Assembly: GCA_024426085.1 (NCBI GenBank)
Contig: CP087974.1
Location: forward strand, 1,860,001-1,924,000
Source of the DNA: Rhizobium sp. RCAM05350
Lineage (GTDB): Bacteria; Pseudomonadota; Alphaproteobacteria; Rhizobiales; Rhizobiaceae
DNA length: 64,000 nucleotides
Reading direction: 5' to 3'
In this document: positions 50,871 to 61,624 of the stretch, piece by piece
Layout: each line of letters starts with the position of its first letter
How positions within the stretch are numbered: the first letter of the stretch is position 1
Position numbers and translations under genes: made by a program
The notes under the pieces: generated by a model
Databases searched by the model: none
What the model saw: the letters and a program-made list of their open reading frames with translations, nothing else
What the model was told of the DNA's origin: nothing

Positions 50871-52023
50871 TTGGTTATCGACGCGAATATATCATCGTGG
50901 ATCAATCTGATGCGCATCTTGCTCATCTCGGGAATTGTCTTTGTACACGTCCCCTTTGATCCGCAGACCAGCCCGTTTCTCGGTGCCAATGGCTTCATTG
51001 ACTGGGTCCGGGTCTTTCTCGGCGACAGCCTTTTAGGGTTGGCGTGCCGTGCCTGAGCGCGATTTCCGGCTACCTCATGTTTCGCCGGGGGCTTGATGCT
51101 TTTCGACTATGGCAAGACGACTTTTTCCAAGGCACGCACGGTTCTGCTGCCGTTCCTGATCTGGAATCTTGCCTTTCTTGCGCTAGTTCTGCTGGCGCAA
51201 AAAAATGGTGTCGGTTTCGGATATCTCCCCGACGCGATCAACGCGAGCCCACGCGAACTGACGACACTTGCCTTTGCGATCGAGGGCTTGCCGATCAATG
51301 TTCCGCTCTATTTCCTCCGGGATTTGCTTTTGTGCATCCTGCTTGCGCCGGTTCTCGGCATCCTGATCAAACGCTATCCGCTGACAATCCTGGCGATCTT
51401 CTTCGCCTATGCCGTGTTGCCGGTCCCGAGTGGCATTTTCCTGAAGAAATCGATCCTGTTCGGCTTCAGCTTCGGCATCTATGTCAGCCTTCATCAGATC
51501 GATATCCGGGCGCTCGATCGGCATGCAGTTGTGATATCCGCGCTGTTTCTGGCGGTGGCCGTGATGCTAGCAACTGCATTGTATTGGACCGGGCCAGACT
51601 ATCCTGTCTGGGTGGACATGTTGCGCAGCCTGACGGCGATCTGCGGCATCATCGGCTCCTGGGCGATCTCGGCGATCCTCATTCGCTCACGCCTGGGGCA
51701 ACGGCTTTCTCGCTCGGAGGGTCTCAGCTTCTGGGTATTCTGCGCCCACTATCCTTTGCTCATCGCGTTCTGGATGATCTGGAACCGCGCCGCGCATCCC
51801 GGCCTCTATCCCCTCTTCTACTTCTCGACGCCTATTCTCGCCCTTCTCATTTTGGTCGTTTCGCACAATGCCGCGAAGCGTCTGGCACCCAAGCTGCACG
51901 CCGTTTTGACCGGCAGCCGCGCGGGGCCGTTCCAATTCGGCGCCAAAGGGCATGCCGGAAAACGGGACAAACCAGAAGGGCTGGTCCGACACCTATTCCC
52001 CAGAGGAAAAAGCAACACGATGA
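50871..52023 (+). CDS. exoH: succinoglycan succinyltransferase ExoH
   Basis: Membrane acyltransferase (type 3) that succinylates the repeat. Conserved start region VIDANISSWINLMRILLISG with the family His in GIVFVHVPFD; several spans follow. A TTG at 50871 after AGGGGA is the most likely start; a TTG at 50826 is possible. Errors near 51035 and 51102, and one in the tail near 51900-51960, split it. The last codons (SDTYSPEEKATR) end in TGA 52021-52023, overlapping exoK's ATG. Confidence 0.84.
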
Positions 52024-52803
52024 CCCAACCAATCTCAAAAATGCTTCTCGTCCTTTCGGCGGTTTCCGCCGCCATTCCGGCATCCGCATTTGCCCAAGGT
52101 GCAAACGCAGGCACCTCCTTCGTCGAGAGTTTCGACACGATCGACAGGAAGATCTGGTACATTTCGGACGGCTGGGACAACGGCGCGCATCAGAACTGCA
52201 CCTGGTCGAAAGACCAGGTTGCCGTTGAAAATGGCGTTCTTGAACTCACCTTCGAGCAGCGCAAGGTCGGCAAGCGTGACTACGCCTGCGGCGAGATCCA
52301 GACCCGCAAACGCTTTGGCTACGGCACCTATGAGGCGCGTATCAAGACGGCGGATGGCTCCGGATTGAACTCCGCCTTCTTTACCTACATCGGCCCGACC
52401 GACAAGCAACCGCATGACGAGATCGATTTCGAGGTGCTGGGAAAGGATTCCGGCAAGGTTCAGGTCAACCAGTACATTTCGGCCAAGGGCGGCAACGAGA
52501 AGCTTGTCGATGTCGAAGGCGGTGCCAATGCCGGTTTTAACGACTATGCCTTCGTCTGGGAAAAGGACAGGCTGCGCTACTACCTCAACGGCACCCTCAT
52601 CCAGGACGTGACCGATCCGTCGAAAATCCCGTCCAACGACCAAAAAATCTTCTTCAGTCTCTGGGGCACCGATACGCTCAGCAGCTGGATGGGCAAGTTC
52701 GATTATCAGGGGCCGGCAAAAATGCAGATCGACCGCGTCGCCTTCACCGCGCCTGGCGAAAAATGCCAGTTCCCTGAACTCCATTACCTGCACGCTCGAC
52801 TGA
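52020..52803 (+). CDS. exoK: succinoglycan endo-beta-1,3-1,4-glucanase ExoK
   Basis: Secreted GH16 glycanase that cleaves nascent succinoglycan. A signal peptide (MLLVLSAVSAAIPASAFAQG) follows MTQPISK. The catalytic motif is DEIDFEVLG, with the two Glu as nucleophile and acid/base. ATG 52020 overlaps the exoH stop (ATGA). One inserted C near 52775 shifts the last residues; the proper end is CQFPESITCTLD at TGA 52801-52803. Repaired length about 261 residues. Confidence 0.93.
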
Positions 52804-52893
52804 GGGCCATTCTGCACTCGCAACAAACATGTTGCGATGCAAAAAAAACTGAAATACGCTTGGCAATAGCTGAGCGGGAAACGGGAAGTTTTC

Positions 52894-54092
52894 ATGCTGG
52901 ACGTATTGTACCTGGCCCATGATGTGGCGGACCCGGCGATCAGGCGAAGAACCCTGATGCTCGAAGCGGGTGGCGCGAATGTAACGTTAGCGGGCTTCCG
53001 GCGCGGTGCAGACACGCCTGTGGTTGATGGCCACATCGAGCTTGGTGTCACCAAGGACGGCCGGTTCGGCCAGAGAATTGCTGCCGTCGGCAAGGCGGCG
53101 ATGACGCTGGGCGGCAAGCTTCGCGGCGTTGGAAAACCCGGCGTCATCATCGCCCGAAACCTCGAAATGCTGGCGCTTGCCAACAGGGCGAATGCGGTTT
53201 TCGGTGGCGATGTGCCGATCGTCTACGAATGCCTCGACATCCATCGCCTTCTGTTGCGCAACGACTTTGCCGGCCGTGCTTTGCGCGCTGCCGAACATTA
53301 CCTCGGGCGCAATGTCAGCCTTCTGGTCACCAGTTCGCCGGCCTTTATCGAGAATTATTTCAGGCCAATTTCCCGCCTGAAAGCGCTGACGCTGCTTCTG
53401 GAAAATCAGGTGATCGAGCTCGCAGACGACGCAGAAATGCAAACCGCCCGCCCCCGCCCACCGCAGCCCGGCGAGCCCTGGAAGATCGGCTGGTTCGGCG
53501 CCTTGCGATGCCGGAAGTCGCTGAAACTGCTTGCCGAGTTTACGCGCGCCATGAATGGAAAATTCGAAGTCGTGATGCGCGGGCGTCCTGCCTATACGGA
53601 ATTCGACGATTTCAACGGCTTCGTCGAGAAGGAGCCGTACATGCGTTTTCACGGCGCCTACAAGAACCCCGAGGACCTTGCCTGGATTTACGACGAAGTC
53701 CAGTTTTCCTGGGGCATCGACTTTTTCGAGGAAGGCTTGAACTCGAGCTGGCTCCTGCCGAACCGGCTTTACGAGGGATGCCGCTACAACGCTGTCCCGA
53801 TTGCCATGCGCGGCACGGAAACGGCGCGTTTTATCAGCGCCAAGCACATCGGCCTCGTTCTCGATCGCGCCGACAGCTCGGCGCTTGCCACTCTTTTTGC
53901 CGACATGACGCCGGAGCGCTATCTCGCGGAATTCGGCAAGGTCGCAGCGACGGGATCGCCGACCTGGATCTTCGACCGAGCCGATTGCCAGCGACTGGTC
54001 AACCGGCTCTGGGGCTTCGCGCCAACGACCCACAGACGGCATCGATACATGAGCTCTCCCAAACACACAGCAACAAGGGTGGACTGCTATGA
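52894..54092 (+). CDS. exoL: succinoglycan glycosyltransferase ExoL
   Basis: Glycosyltransferase that adds the third sugar of the repeat. N-terminal MLDVLYLAHDVADPAIRRRT and C-terminal donor-binding region (EEGLNSSWLLPNRLYEGCRY) fit the ExoL family. The body is an intact frame that could run to 54099, but a one-base shift near 54015 gives a tail ending SQTHSNKGGLL whose TGA (54090-54092) overlaps the exoA ATG, the pattern used throughout this operon. Confidence 0.88.
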
Positions 54093-55085
54093 GCGCTGAT
54101 GATTTGAAGCATGGCCGCAGCCTGATCGTTATTCCCTGCCTCAACGAGGCCAAATATATCGAAGCGCTGATCATCAAACTTGGCGGCGCCATGTGGATCT
54201 CGGCGCCGATCTCGTCGTGGTCGATGGTGGCAGCACCTGACGGTACGCTTGAGATTGTTCAGCGGATCGCCACCGTCAATCCGAAAGTCCGGCTGCTCGA
54301 CAATCCCAAGAAGATCCAGAGTGCGGCCATCAATCTCGCGGTCAGGGGCGCTCGGTGCGGATTACGAGTACATGATCCGCATCGATGCGCATGGCGAATA
54401 TCCGGACGACTATTGCCAGCGCCTGATGGAGGACGCCATTGCGACTGGTGCGGATTCCGTTGTTGTGGCGATGCAGACCGTCGGCTTCGGCACCTTCCAG
54501 AAGGCGACTGCCTATGCGCAGAATTCCAAGCTCGGCAATGGCGGCTCCAAGCATCGCAAGGGTGCCGTCGGCCACTGGGCCGATCACGGCCACCATGCGC
54601 TGATGCGGATTTCCGCATTTCAGGCTGTTGGCGGTTATGACGAGATGTTCAGCCACAATGAGGACGCCGAATTCGACTACCGCCTCAACAAGGCGGGCTA
54701 TCGGATCTGGATGACCGACAAGACCAGCATGATCTATTATCCGCGCAGCACAGCACGGGCGCTTTTTCGCCAGTATTTCGGCTATGGCCGCGGCCGGGCC
54801 AAAAACTTCCTCAAGCATCGCGCCATGCCGAGCATCCGCCAGATGTTGCCGCTTGCCGTCGTTCCGGTCGCCATCGGTGCCTTGCTTGCGATCATCAACT
54901 GGGCTGCCGTTATTCCCTTTGGCCTCTGGGCGGTGGCGTGCCTTGGCTACGGCGTATGGATGGCGCTGGGCCAAAAGAACCCATATGGGCCGTTGGCCGC
55001 TGTTTCCGCCATGGTGATGCATTTTGCATGGTCGGCCGGCTTCTGGCGCGAGCTACTCGACTTCCGCAACCGCCGGATCGCCTGA
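54089..55085 (+). CDS. exoA: succinoglycan glycosyltransferase ExoA
   Basis: GT2-family membrane enzyme adding the second sugar (first glucose). LIVIPCLNEAKYIEALIIKL opens the Rossmann-like domain, IRIDAHGEYPDDYCQRLM carries the metal site, and HNEDAEFDYRLNKAGYRIWM is a conserved acceptor-side segment. C-terminal spans (VPVAIGALLAIINWAAVIP) anchor it. Errors near 54195 and 54353 split it. Repaired length about 332 residues; TGA overlaps the exoM start. Confidence 0.91.
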
Positions 55086-56020
55086 TGAAAACAGGCATGG
55101 ACCTCACCCGCATCGACATCGGCGTCTGCACCTATCGGCGCCCGGAGCTCGAACAGACGCTGCGCTCGCTGGGCGGCATTGCCGTGCCCGATGGTGCGCA
55201 GATCCGGATCATCGTCGCTGACAATGACGACACACCAAGTGCCAGGGAACGAGTGGACGCCTTGCGCGCCGCTGTCCGGCACGAGATCGCCTACGTCCAT
55301 TGCCCGTCCTCCAACATCTCGATTGCCCGCAATGCCTGCCTCGACAATGCCACGGGCGATTTCCTGGCGTTCATCGATGATGACGAGACCGCCAGCCAAG
55401 ACTGGATCGTCCGGCTGGTCGAGACGGCGCAAGCAACCGGAGCAGATGCGGTGCTCGGCCCGGTGAAGGCCACCTACGGCACGGACGCGCCAGGCTGGAT
55501 GCAACGAGGCGACTTTCATTCGACATTCCCCGTCTGGGTCGGCGACCGGATTATCACCGGTTACACCTGCAATGTCCTTCTGTGCCTTGCAGCACCTTCG
55601 CTTGCCGGACGCCGCTTCAATCTGGCGCTCGGCCGCAGCGGCGGTGAGGACACGGAGTTCTTTACCCATATGCACCGGATGGGCGGCAAAATAGCCTATG
55701 CCCCGGCGGCCTGGGTTCAGGAACCTGTGCCGGCCAAACGTGCCGCCTTCTCCTGGCTCGCCAAGCGAAAGTTCCGCTTCGGCCAGACCCACGGCCGGCT
55801 GATCGATGCCGGGACAGGTGCGTCGAGCAAAATCCCCCAGCTTGCGCTGGCTGCTGCCAAGACCGGGTTCTGCGCGCTGGCCGGTAGCCTCCTGTCCTTC
55901 GCGCCCGTTCGCCGCAACCGGTACTTCCTGCGGTCGTCGATGCATGCCGGTGTCGTGGTCGGGCTTCTTGGCGTCAGGGAAATCGAGCAGTACGGGGCAG
56001 CTGAGGCGAGGTCGTCCTGA
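55085..56020 (+). CDS. exoM: succinoglycan glycosyltransferase ExoM
   Basis: GT2 enzyme adding the fourth sugar. The frame is intact: MKTGMDLTRIDIGVCTYRRP, metal site DFLAFIDDDETASQDWIVRL, and LGRSGGEDTEFFTHMHRMGG with the catalytic Asp. Two starts are possible (55085, overlapping exoA's TGA, or 55097). 311 residues, close to the 309 of S. meliloti. TGA overlaps exoO's ATG. Confidence 0.93.
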   Translation: MKTGMDLTRIDIGVCTYRRPELEQTLRSLGGIAVPDGAQIRIIVADNDDTPSARERVDALRAAVRHEIAYVHCPSSNISIARNACLDNATGDFLAFIDDDETASQDWIVRLVETAQATGADAVLGPVKATYGTDAPGWMQRGDFHSTFPVWVGDRIITGYTCNVLLCLAAPSLAGRRFNLALGRSGGEDTEFFTHMHRMGGKIAYAPAAWVQEPVPAKRAAFSWLAKRKFRFGQTHGRLIDAGTGASSKIPQLALAAAKTGFCALAGSLLSFAPVRRNRYFLRSSMHAGVVVGLLGVREIEQYGAAEARSS

Positions 56021-57040
56021 TGGAACAGCATCGTCCCCAAGCCACATTCATCGTCGCCGCCTTCAAGGCTCAGGAGACGATCGAACGCGCCATCGACAGC
56101 GCGCTCGCCCAGACCGGCGTCAGCGTAGAGGTCATCGTCATCGACGATTGTTCCCCGGATGACACCGCCGAAATCGTCGATGCCTATACCGATCCGCGCG
56201 TCCGGCTGATCCGCCTTGAAAAGAATCGCGGTCCCGGTGGCGCCCTGCAATGCAGGCCTTGCCGCCGCGCGTGGGGACTGGCTCGTCATTCTCGATTCCG
56301 ACGATGCGGTTTCACCGGAGCGCACCGCACGGATGATCGCACGGGCCAGTGCCGCCAAGGCTGAGATCGTCGTCGATAATGTCGATGTCGTTCCGCTGGA
56401 CGGCCAGATCAAACGGATGTTCGACGATGCTCATTTGGCAACACTCGAGACGCTGACGCTTTCGGCTTTCATCGGCTCGAACGTTCTGTTTCAGTCCGAA
56501 CACAATTACGGCTATATGAAGCCGATCTTCGAGCGCCGGTTTATTGAAGAGCACGGCTTGCGTTTCGACGAGAGCCTGCCGATCGGCGAGGATTATCTGC
56601 TTTTGGCATCGGCGCTTGCAAAGGGCGGCCGCTGCGCCGTTGAGCCTTTCGCCGGCTATACTTATTACATCCGCAGCGGATCGATTTCCCGGGTGCTGAA
56701 ACTGCATCAGGTCGACGCAATGCTCGCCGCCGATGCCGAATTTTTGCAAAACCACCGGCTGGACGCGGACTCGATGGCGGCCCAGGCACGACGCCACCGC
56801 AGCATTGAGGATGCGCGCTCGTTCATCATCCTTGTCGATCAGATCAAGGCACGTTCCCTTTCCGGCGCGGTCAAGACCGCGTGGAGAAATCCGGCGGCGG
56901 TTCGGCATCTGCGGATGCCCATTGCCGTCAGACTGCGGCGCCTGATGGCGCCGTTCACTGCAATTCGCCCTTTCGGTCCCCCGCCGAAAACGATGAGTAG
57001 AACCACCCCGGGCAACCGCCCGCACAAAAACAAAGGATAG
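56020..57040 (+). CDS. exoO: succinoglycan glycosyltransferase ExoO
   Basis: GT2 enzyme adding the fifth sugar. [39 protein letters not shown] and [20 protein letters not shown] form the nucleotide-sugar site; [20 protein letters not shown] follows. One inserted T near 56247 breaks [13 protein letters not shown]. Repaired length about 340 residues. exoN starts 4 bp after the stop. Confidence 0.91.
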
Positions 57041-57044
57041 TTCT

Positions 57045-57949
57045 ATGGCTCCTATCAGATCCGTTCTGCAAAGCCGTCATCCCCGTTGCCGGAAATGGCA
57101 CACGATTTCTGCCTGCAACCAAGGCGATGCCGAAGGAAATGCTGACTATCGTCGACCGCCCCGTCGTGCAATACGCCGTCGAGGAAGCGATGCAGGCTGG
57201 CATAGAGCACATCGTGTTCGTGACCGGCCGCAACAAGCAGGCCATTGAAGACCATTTTGACGACGTGCCGGAGTTGATCTCGTCCTTGAAGCGATCGGGC
57301 AAGGATGCCCAGCTTTCCGAACTGGCGCGCATGCTTCCGACAGCTGGCTCCGTCAGTTTCACCCGCCAGCAGGCGCCGCTTGGCCTCGGCCACGCGGTCT
57401 GGTGTGCCCACGACCTGATCGGCGACGAGCCCTTCGCGCTTCTTCTTCCCGATATGATCTCCTATGGCGCGCGGCTGCATGGCCGGCCTGATGGATCTCT
57501 ACAATGACGTCGGTGGCAATGTCGTCGCGGTCGAACAGTGCGCCCTCGAGGACACTTCGAAATACGGCATCGTCGGTATGGGCGAAAAAACCCGGCATGG
57601 TTTTGAAGTGACGCAGATGGTCGAAAAGCCACCCGTTGCCGAGGCGCCGTCCACCTATTACCTCAATGGCCGCTACATCCTTCAGCCTGAGATATTCTCC
57701 ATTCTCGCGCATCAGCAGCGTGGTGCCGGCAACGAAATCCAGCTGACCGACGGCATGCTGCGTCTGTCGTCAGAACAGTCGTTCCATGCCCATCCGTATG
57801 AAGGCCGGACCTTCGATTGCGGCTCCAAGCAGGGCTTCATCGAGGCCAATGTCGCCTTTGCGCTTTCGCGTGCAGACATCGGAAATCTCGTGTTCGAATC
57901 CGTTCGCGAAATGGTTCTGTCACATGAACAGGCCATACAGGCCGCCTGA
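57045..57949 (+). CDS. exoN: UDP-glucose pyrophosphorylase ExoN
   Basis: Makes UDP-glucose from glucose-1-phosphate and UTP. The nucleotide loop [18 protein letters not shown] and later [20 protein letters not shown] are typical. A T inserted near 57069 (gttc-t-gcaaa) hides the proper start [16 protein letters not shown], and another error near 57480 (gctgcatgg) splits the middle. Repaired length about 300 residues. Confidence 0.93.
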
Positions 57950-57957
57950 AAATGCTG

Positions 57958-57988
57958 ATTTTTCGGCAGCTTGGCGCTGCCGAAAAAT
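57958..57988 (+). terminator. hairpin terminator between exoN and exoP
   Basis: ATTTTTCGGCAGC / GCTGCCGAAAAAT forms a long stem just after exoN; the T run on both sides suits bidirectional termination. It would end the exoHKLAMON transcript, and exoP (58059) then needs its own promoter or read-through. Confidence 0.75.
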
Positions 57989-58058
57989 CTGGTCTCACCC
58001 CTGCCGCGTTTTGGGGTGAGAACCGACCACGCAAAAACACCCGGAGACCAGACGGCCC

Positions 58059-60398
58059 ATGAATCAAAGACCTCTTCCGTTGAACACCGTCCCATCGCTG
58101 AAGAGCGATGAGTCCGACACGTTCATCGATCTGAACCGGCTGACCGCGATCGCGTTTCGCCGTTCAAGGGTCGTGGCCGCCTGCGTCATTGCGTGTTTCG
58201 TCCTGGGTTCCGTCTATCTGCTGTTTGCGACACCGGTCTACACGTCGCAAACGCGGATCCTGCTCGACGACAATCTGTCCAAATATGCCGAAGAAACCCC
58301 GTCGCCCCAGAACGCCCAGCTGGCCGACACGCAGCTTTCCAGCGCTGTCGAAATCCTGAAATCCGGAGAACTGGCGCTGCGCGTCACCGACGCGGAAAAC
58401 CTCGGGGAGAACGAGACGGTTCTCAATCCACCGCAATCACTGATGTCGATGGTGAAATCGGCCGTCAAATCCGTCACCGGCATCTTCGGTTCGCAGCCGG
58501 AGATTTCGAAGCGGCAGCCCGCAACGGCAAGCGGGAAACGGCGGCGGCCTACATCCAGCAGGCCCTGACTGTGGAGCGCGTGGCGCGGAGCTCGGTTGTG
58601 GCGCTGTCCTACAAATCGACAGATCCGAAACTTGCCGCAACCATTACCCGCGCCTATGCCAATGCCTATCTGACCGACCAGCTGAATGCGAATTTCGATG
58701 CCACCGAGCGTGCTTCGGTCTGGCTGCAGGAACGTCTGACCGACCTTCGCCAGCGCGCAGGCAGCATCTCTTGACGCAGAAAAGTTCAAGGCGGAAAACG
58801 GTCTGACATCTACGCGCGGCGAACTGATGTCGGAACAGCAGCTGTCCGATCTCAACAGCCAGCTGATCGTCGCGCAGGCAGACAGCGCCAGCGCTTCCGC
58901 CCGCTACAACCAGTTCAAATCGATCATCGACCAGGGCGCCGAAAACGCCGTGAACAACGCGACGATCTCCTCGAACCAGACCGACAATTCGGTCATTCAG
59001 GATCTGCGGACGCGCTATTTGGCTGTCAGCAAGCGCGAGCAGGCCGTTACCCAGAATTTCAGTGCCGATCACCCCCAGGCCGTCAGCCTGCGTACGGAAA
59101 AGACTGAACTTGCCGGCCGGATCTTCCGGGAACTGCAACAGATTACCGGCAGTTATCGCAACGAATTCGAAGTCGCCAAGTCCCGAGAGGCATCGTTGCG
59201 CAAGAGCATCGAAGGTGTGGTGGGCAGCAACTCGGAGGCCAACCGGTCGCTGGTCCAGCTGCGAGAACTGGAACAACGGGCCACGGCATTGAAGACGCTC
59301 TACGAATCCTATCTCGGCCGCTACGAGGAAGCAGCCCAGCAACGGTCATTCCCTGATTGCAAAGGCACGGATCATTTCGGATGCCGGCGTTCCCTTCGCG
59401 CCATCCAGCCCCAAGAGGACGATGGTGCTTGCTCTCTCCATCGTGCTGGGTTTCATGCTGGGCGCCGTCATCGCCGGCCTTCAGGAGTTTCATGAGCGCT
59501 TCTTCCGCCTTGAGGAGGACGTCCGCGCGGTACTCGGACACAAATCTCTGGGCTATCTCCCGCTGATCGGCAAGAAGACCGTCAGCATGTGGAGCAAGAC
59601 GCGTGAACGCCTTTCCAAATCGGAGCCGGACAGGACCGACACGCCGACGGATGCCGACATACCGCTGACGCGCATGACAAGAATTGCCGTCGATGCGCCG
59701 CGATCGGCCTTTGCCGAAACGCTGCGCAACGCCAAGCTTGCCAGCGACGTCATCCTGCAGGGACGCCCCAACAGGGTGATCGGTGTCGTCTCGGCGCTGC
59801 CAGGCGAAGGTAAATCGACCATTGCCGCGAATTTTGCCGGGCTGCTTGCTGCCAGCGGCAAACGAACCCTGCTGATCGACGCCGATATCCGCAACCCGGC
59901 GATCAGCAGGATGATTTCTCCCGCACCGAAAACAGGATTGGTGGAAGCCGTTCTGGGCGAGGAGGAATGGACGGCGGGGCTGAGGGTCGATCCGCAGACC
60001 CGGCTCGCAATCTTGCCGATCGCGCCGCGCGAACATCTCTACCATACCAACGAACTGCTTGCCTCGCCGGGCATGGAAATGCTGATTGCCAACGCCCGCA
60101 AGAGCTTCGACTATGTCATCGTCGATCTCGCCCCGCTGGCTCCCGTCATCGACGCCAAGGCGTTTTCGCCTTTTGCCGACGGCTTCCTGATGGTAATCGA
60201 ATGGGGCAAGACCCCTGCCCGCCTGGTCCGGGACGTGCTGCATTCCGACCCCGCAATTCAACGCCAAGATCCTCGGCGTCATGCTCAACAAGACGGATAT
60301 GGACGAACTTGGAAAGTACAGCGACTTCGGCGCGGCGGAAAAATATCGCAAGAACTATGAGAGCTATTATATCGAACAGCCCTTTAAGGCCGCGCTGA
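58059..60398 (+). CDS. exoP: succinoglycan chain-length regulator and tyrosine kinase ExoP
   Basis: Wzz-type inner-membrane co-polymerase fused to a bacterial tyrosine autokinase. First span VVAACVIACFVLGSVYLLFA, long periplasmic coiled coil, second span TMVLALSIVLGFMLGAVIAG, then cytoplasmic kinase with Walker A SALPGEGKST, A' LLIDADIRNP and B YVIVDLAPL. The C-terminal Tyr cluster (YRKNYESYYIEQPF) is the usual phosphorylation site. Four or five errors split it, including near 58500, 58775, 59350 and 60255. The last stop is probably TGA 60396-60398, inside a hairpin. Confidence 0.92.
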
Positions 60399-60414
60399 GA
60401 GTTGTCCTCAGCGC
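60392..60414. terminator. hairpin at the exoP 3' end
   Basis: GCGCTGAG / CTCAGCGC, 8-bp perfect stem with a 7-base loop. It lies where exoP meets a convergent small gene and lacks a T run, so it may be only a partial terminator. Confidence 0.5.
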
Positions 60415-60632
60415 AGGCCGGGCTGACGCTCCGCATCAAGCCCGAAGATCGCCACAAGAGCCATCAAAAAAACCACCGCGGCAATCGCGACAGCACAGAA
60501 GACGTAGACAATCAGGTATTCCAGAAGGCAGGGTAGAAAAAGCAGCGCCCGGACGGCAACGGGTTGCGACTGCGCCCAGCCGCCCATGCCGTTTTTCATG
60601 TAATTTTCGAAACGATGCGTGACGCTCGACAT
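60408..60632 (-). CDS. small membrane protein convergent with exoP
   Basis: From ATG 60632 (MSSVTHRFENYMKNGMGGWA) a 74-residue protein with two hydrophobic stretches (VRALLFLPCLLEYLIVYVFC, AIAAVVFLMALVAIFGLD). An in-frame ATG at 60650 would add six residues. No family recognised; convergent genes at the exoP end would explain the shared hairpin. Confidence 0.6.
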   Translation of the reverse strand: MSSVTHRFENYMKNGMGGWAQSQPVAVRALLFLPCLLEYLIVYVFCAVAIAAVVFLMALVAIFGLDAERQPGLR

Positions 60633-60756
60633 AGTTGATCGCTCCATCAATCTTTAGACAAAATTTACCAAAGATGACGGAGCCGCGCAACCGATGCCCG
60701 TCTGTTAAATCTGACAGGAGCCGCCGCTTTTCCCAGTTTTGCGGCACATCGCAGCT

Positions 60757-61506
60757 TTATCTGGCGTCGTGAAAAATAATGCCGACCGTGTGGCGCATGC
60801 CGGAACGAATACGACTGACGCCGTGGCGCAGATTAACCCGGTAATTATTGCCTCGGCTTCCCTGAACCGGTCGATTGTGGACCGCGAATGCAACGGCGTC
60901 CCCTGGCGCAATGGCACGACTTCCGCCCGGCTCTGCATGCGCGGGCGTTGTTCCGTCAGGACGAATTCGCCGCCGGTAAAATCCTCATCAGGTTCCGAAA
61001 GAAGGATCGCTACCTGAATGGGGAATGCGAGGTCGCCGTAGAGATCCTGATGCAGGCAATTGAAGTCACCCGGGACATATTGCAGTAAAAGCGGCGTCGG
61101 CCGGGTCTGGCCGCTATCGTGGCACTGTTTGAGGAACGCCGGATGCTCGCCCGGATAGCGTTCGTCCATGCCCATGCGCTCGTTCCACGCGTTGGCGACA
61201 CCTGCAAGCTTTGGATAGAGCGCGGTGCGCAAAGCCCCTGATGAGGTCCGGCAGTGGATATTTGAAATAGCGGTATTCGCCCTTGCCGAAACCATGGCGA
61301 GCCATGTGGATGTGGCTGCGGAAGTGTTTTTCCTCTTGGTAGAGCCCGGCAATCTGCCGGCATTCCTCAGGCGATAGCAGCTTGTCGATGACTGCGCAGC
61401 CGAAGCCACTGAGTTCTTCCGAGAGAGCGCTCCAGTCGTATTGCGCGATACGCGCCTCAGCGGAAGCTGGCCCGGAAACCGGCTGGGTTGTCGAATGCTC
61501 ATTCAT
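60757..61506 (-). CDS. 2OG-Fe(II) oxygenase (COG3826-like)
   Basis: Non-heme iron dioxygenase using 2-oxoglutarate. The metal triad can be read as His-x-Asp in NCLHQDLYGD and the distal His in VNLRHGVSRIRSG; the family is annotated as oxygenases of uncertain, possibly nucleic-acid-repair, function. The start is ATG 61506 (MNEHSTTQPVSGPASAEARI). Errors near 61240 and 60920 split it; the correct end is MRHTVGIIFHDAR at TAA 60757. Repaired length about 249 residues. Not recognised as part of biotin or exo pathways. Confidence 0.8.
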
Positions 61507-61624
61507 GGCAAAGCTCCATTGTGGCGATGGCGGATGCTTCTTGAATGACGTTTCCGGGCTCCGGGTCGCCACCCGTTTCCTGCGTGACCTTGTTACCGTG
61601 ACGAAGACTATCGTAAGAAATTAC

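Noticed and set aside
50495..50959. 154-codon frame in the exoT-exoH gap as possible exoI
   Set aside because: Its translation does not resemble a nuclease-like ExoI and it overlaps the exoH start in another frame.
51093..52922. Apparent ExoH-ExoK fusion protein of about 600 residues
   Set aside because: ExoK has its own signal peptide and an ATGA overlap with a stop in another frame; the fusion comes from a frame error in the exoH tail.
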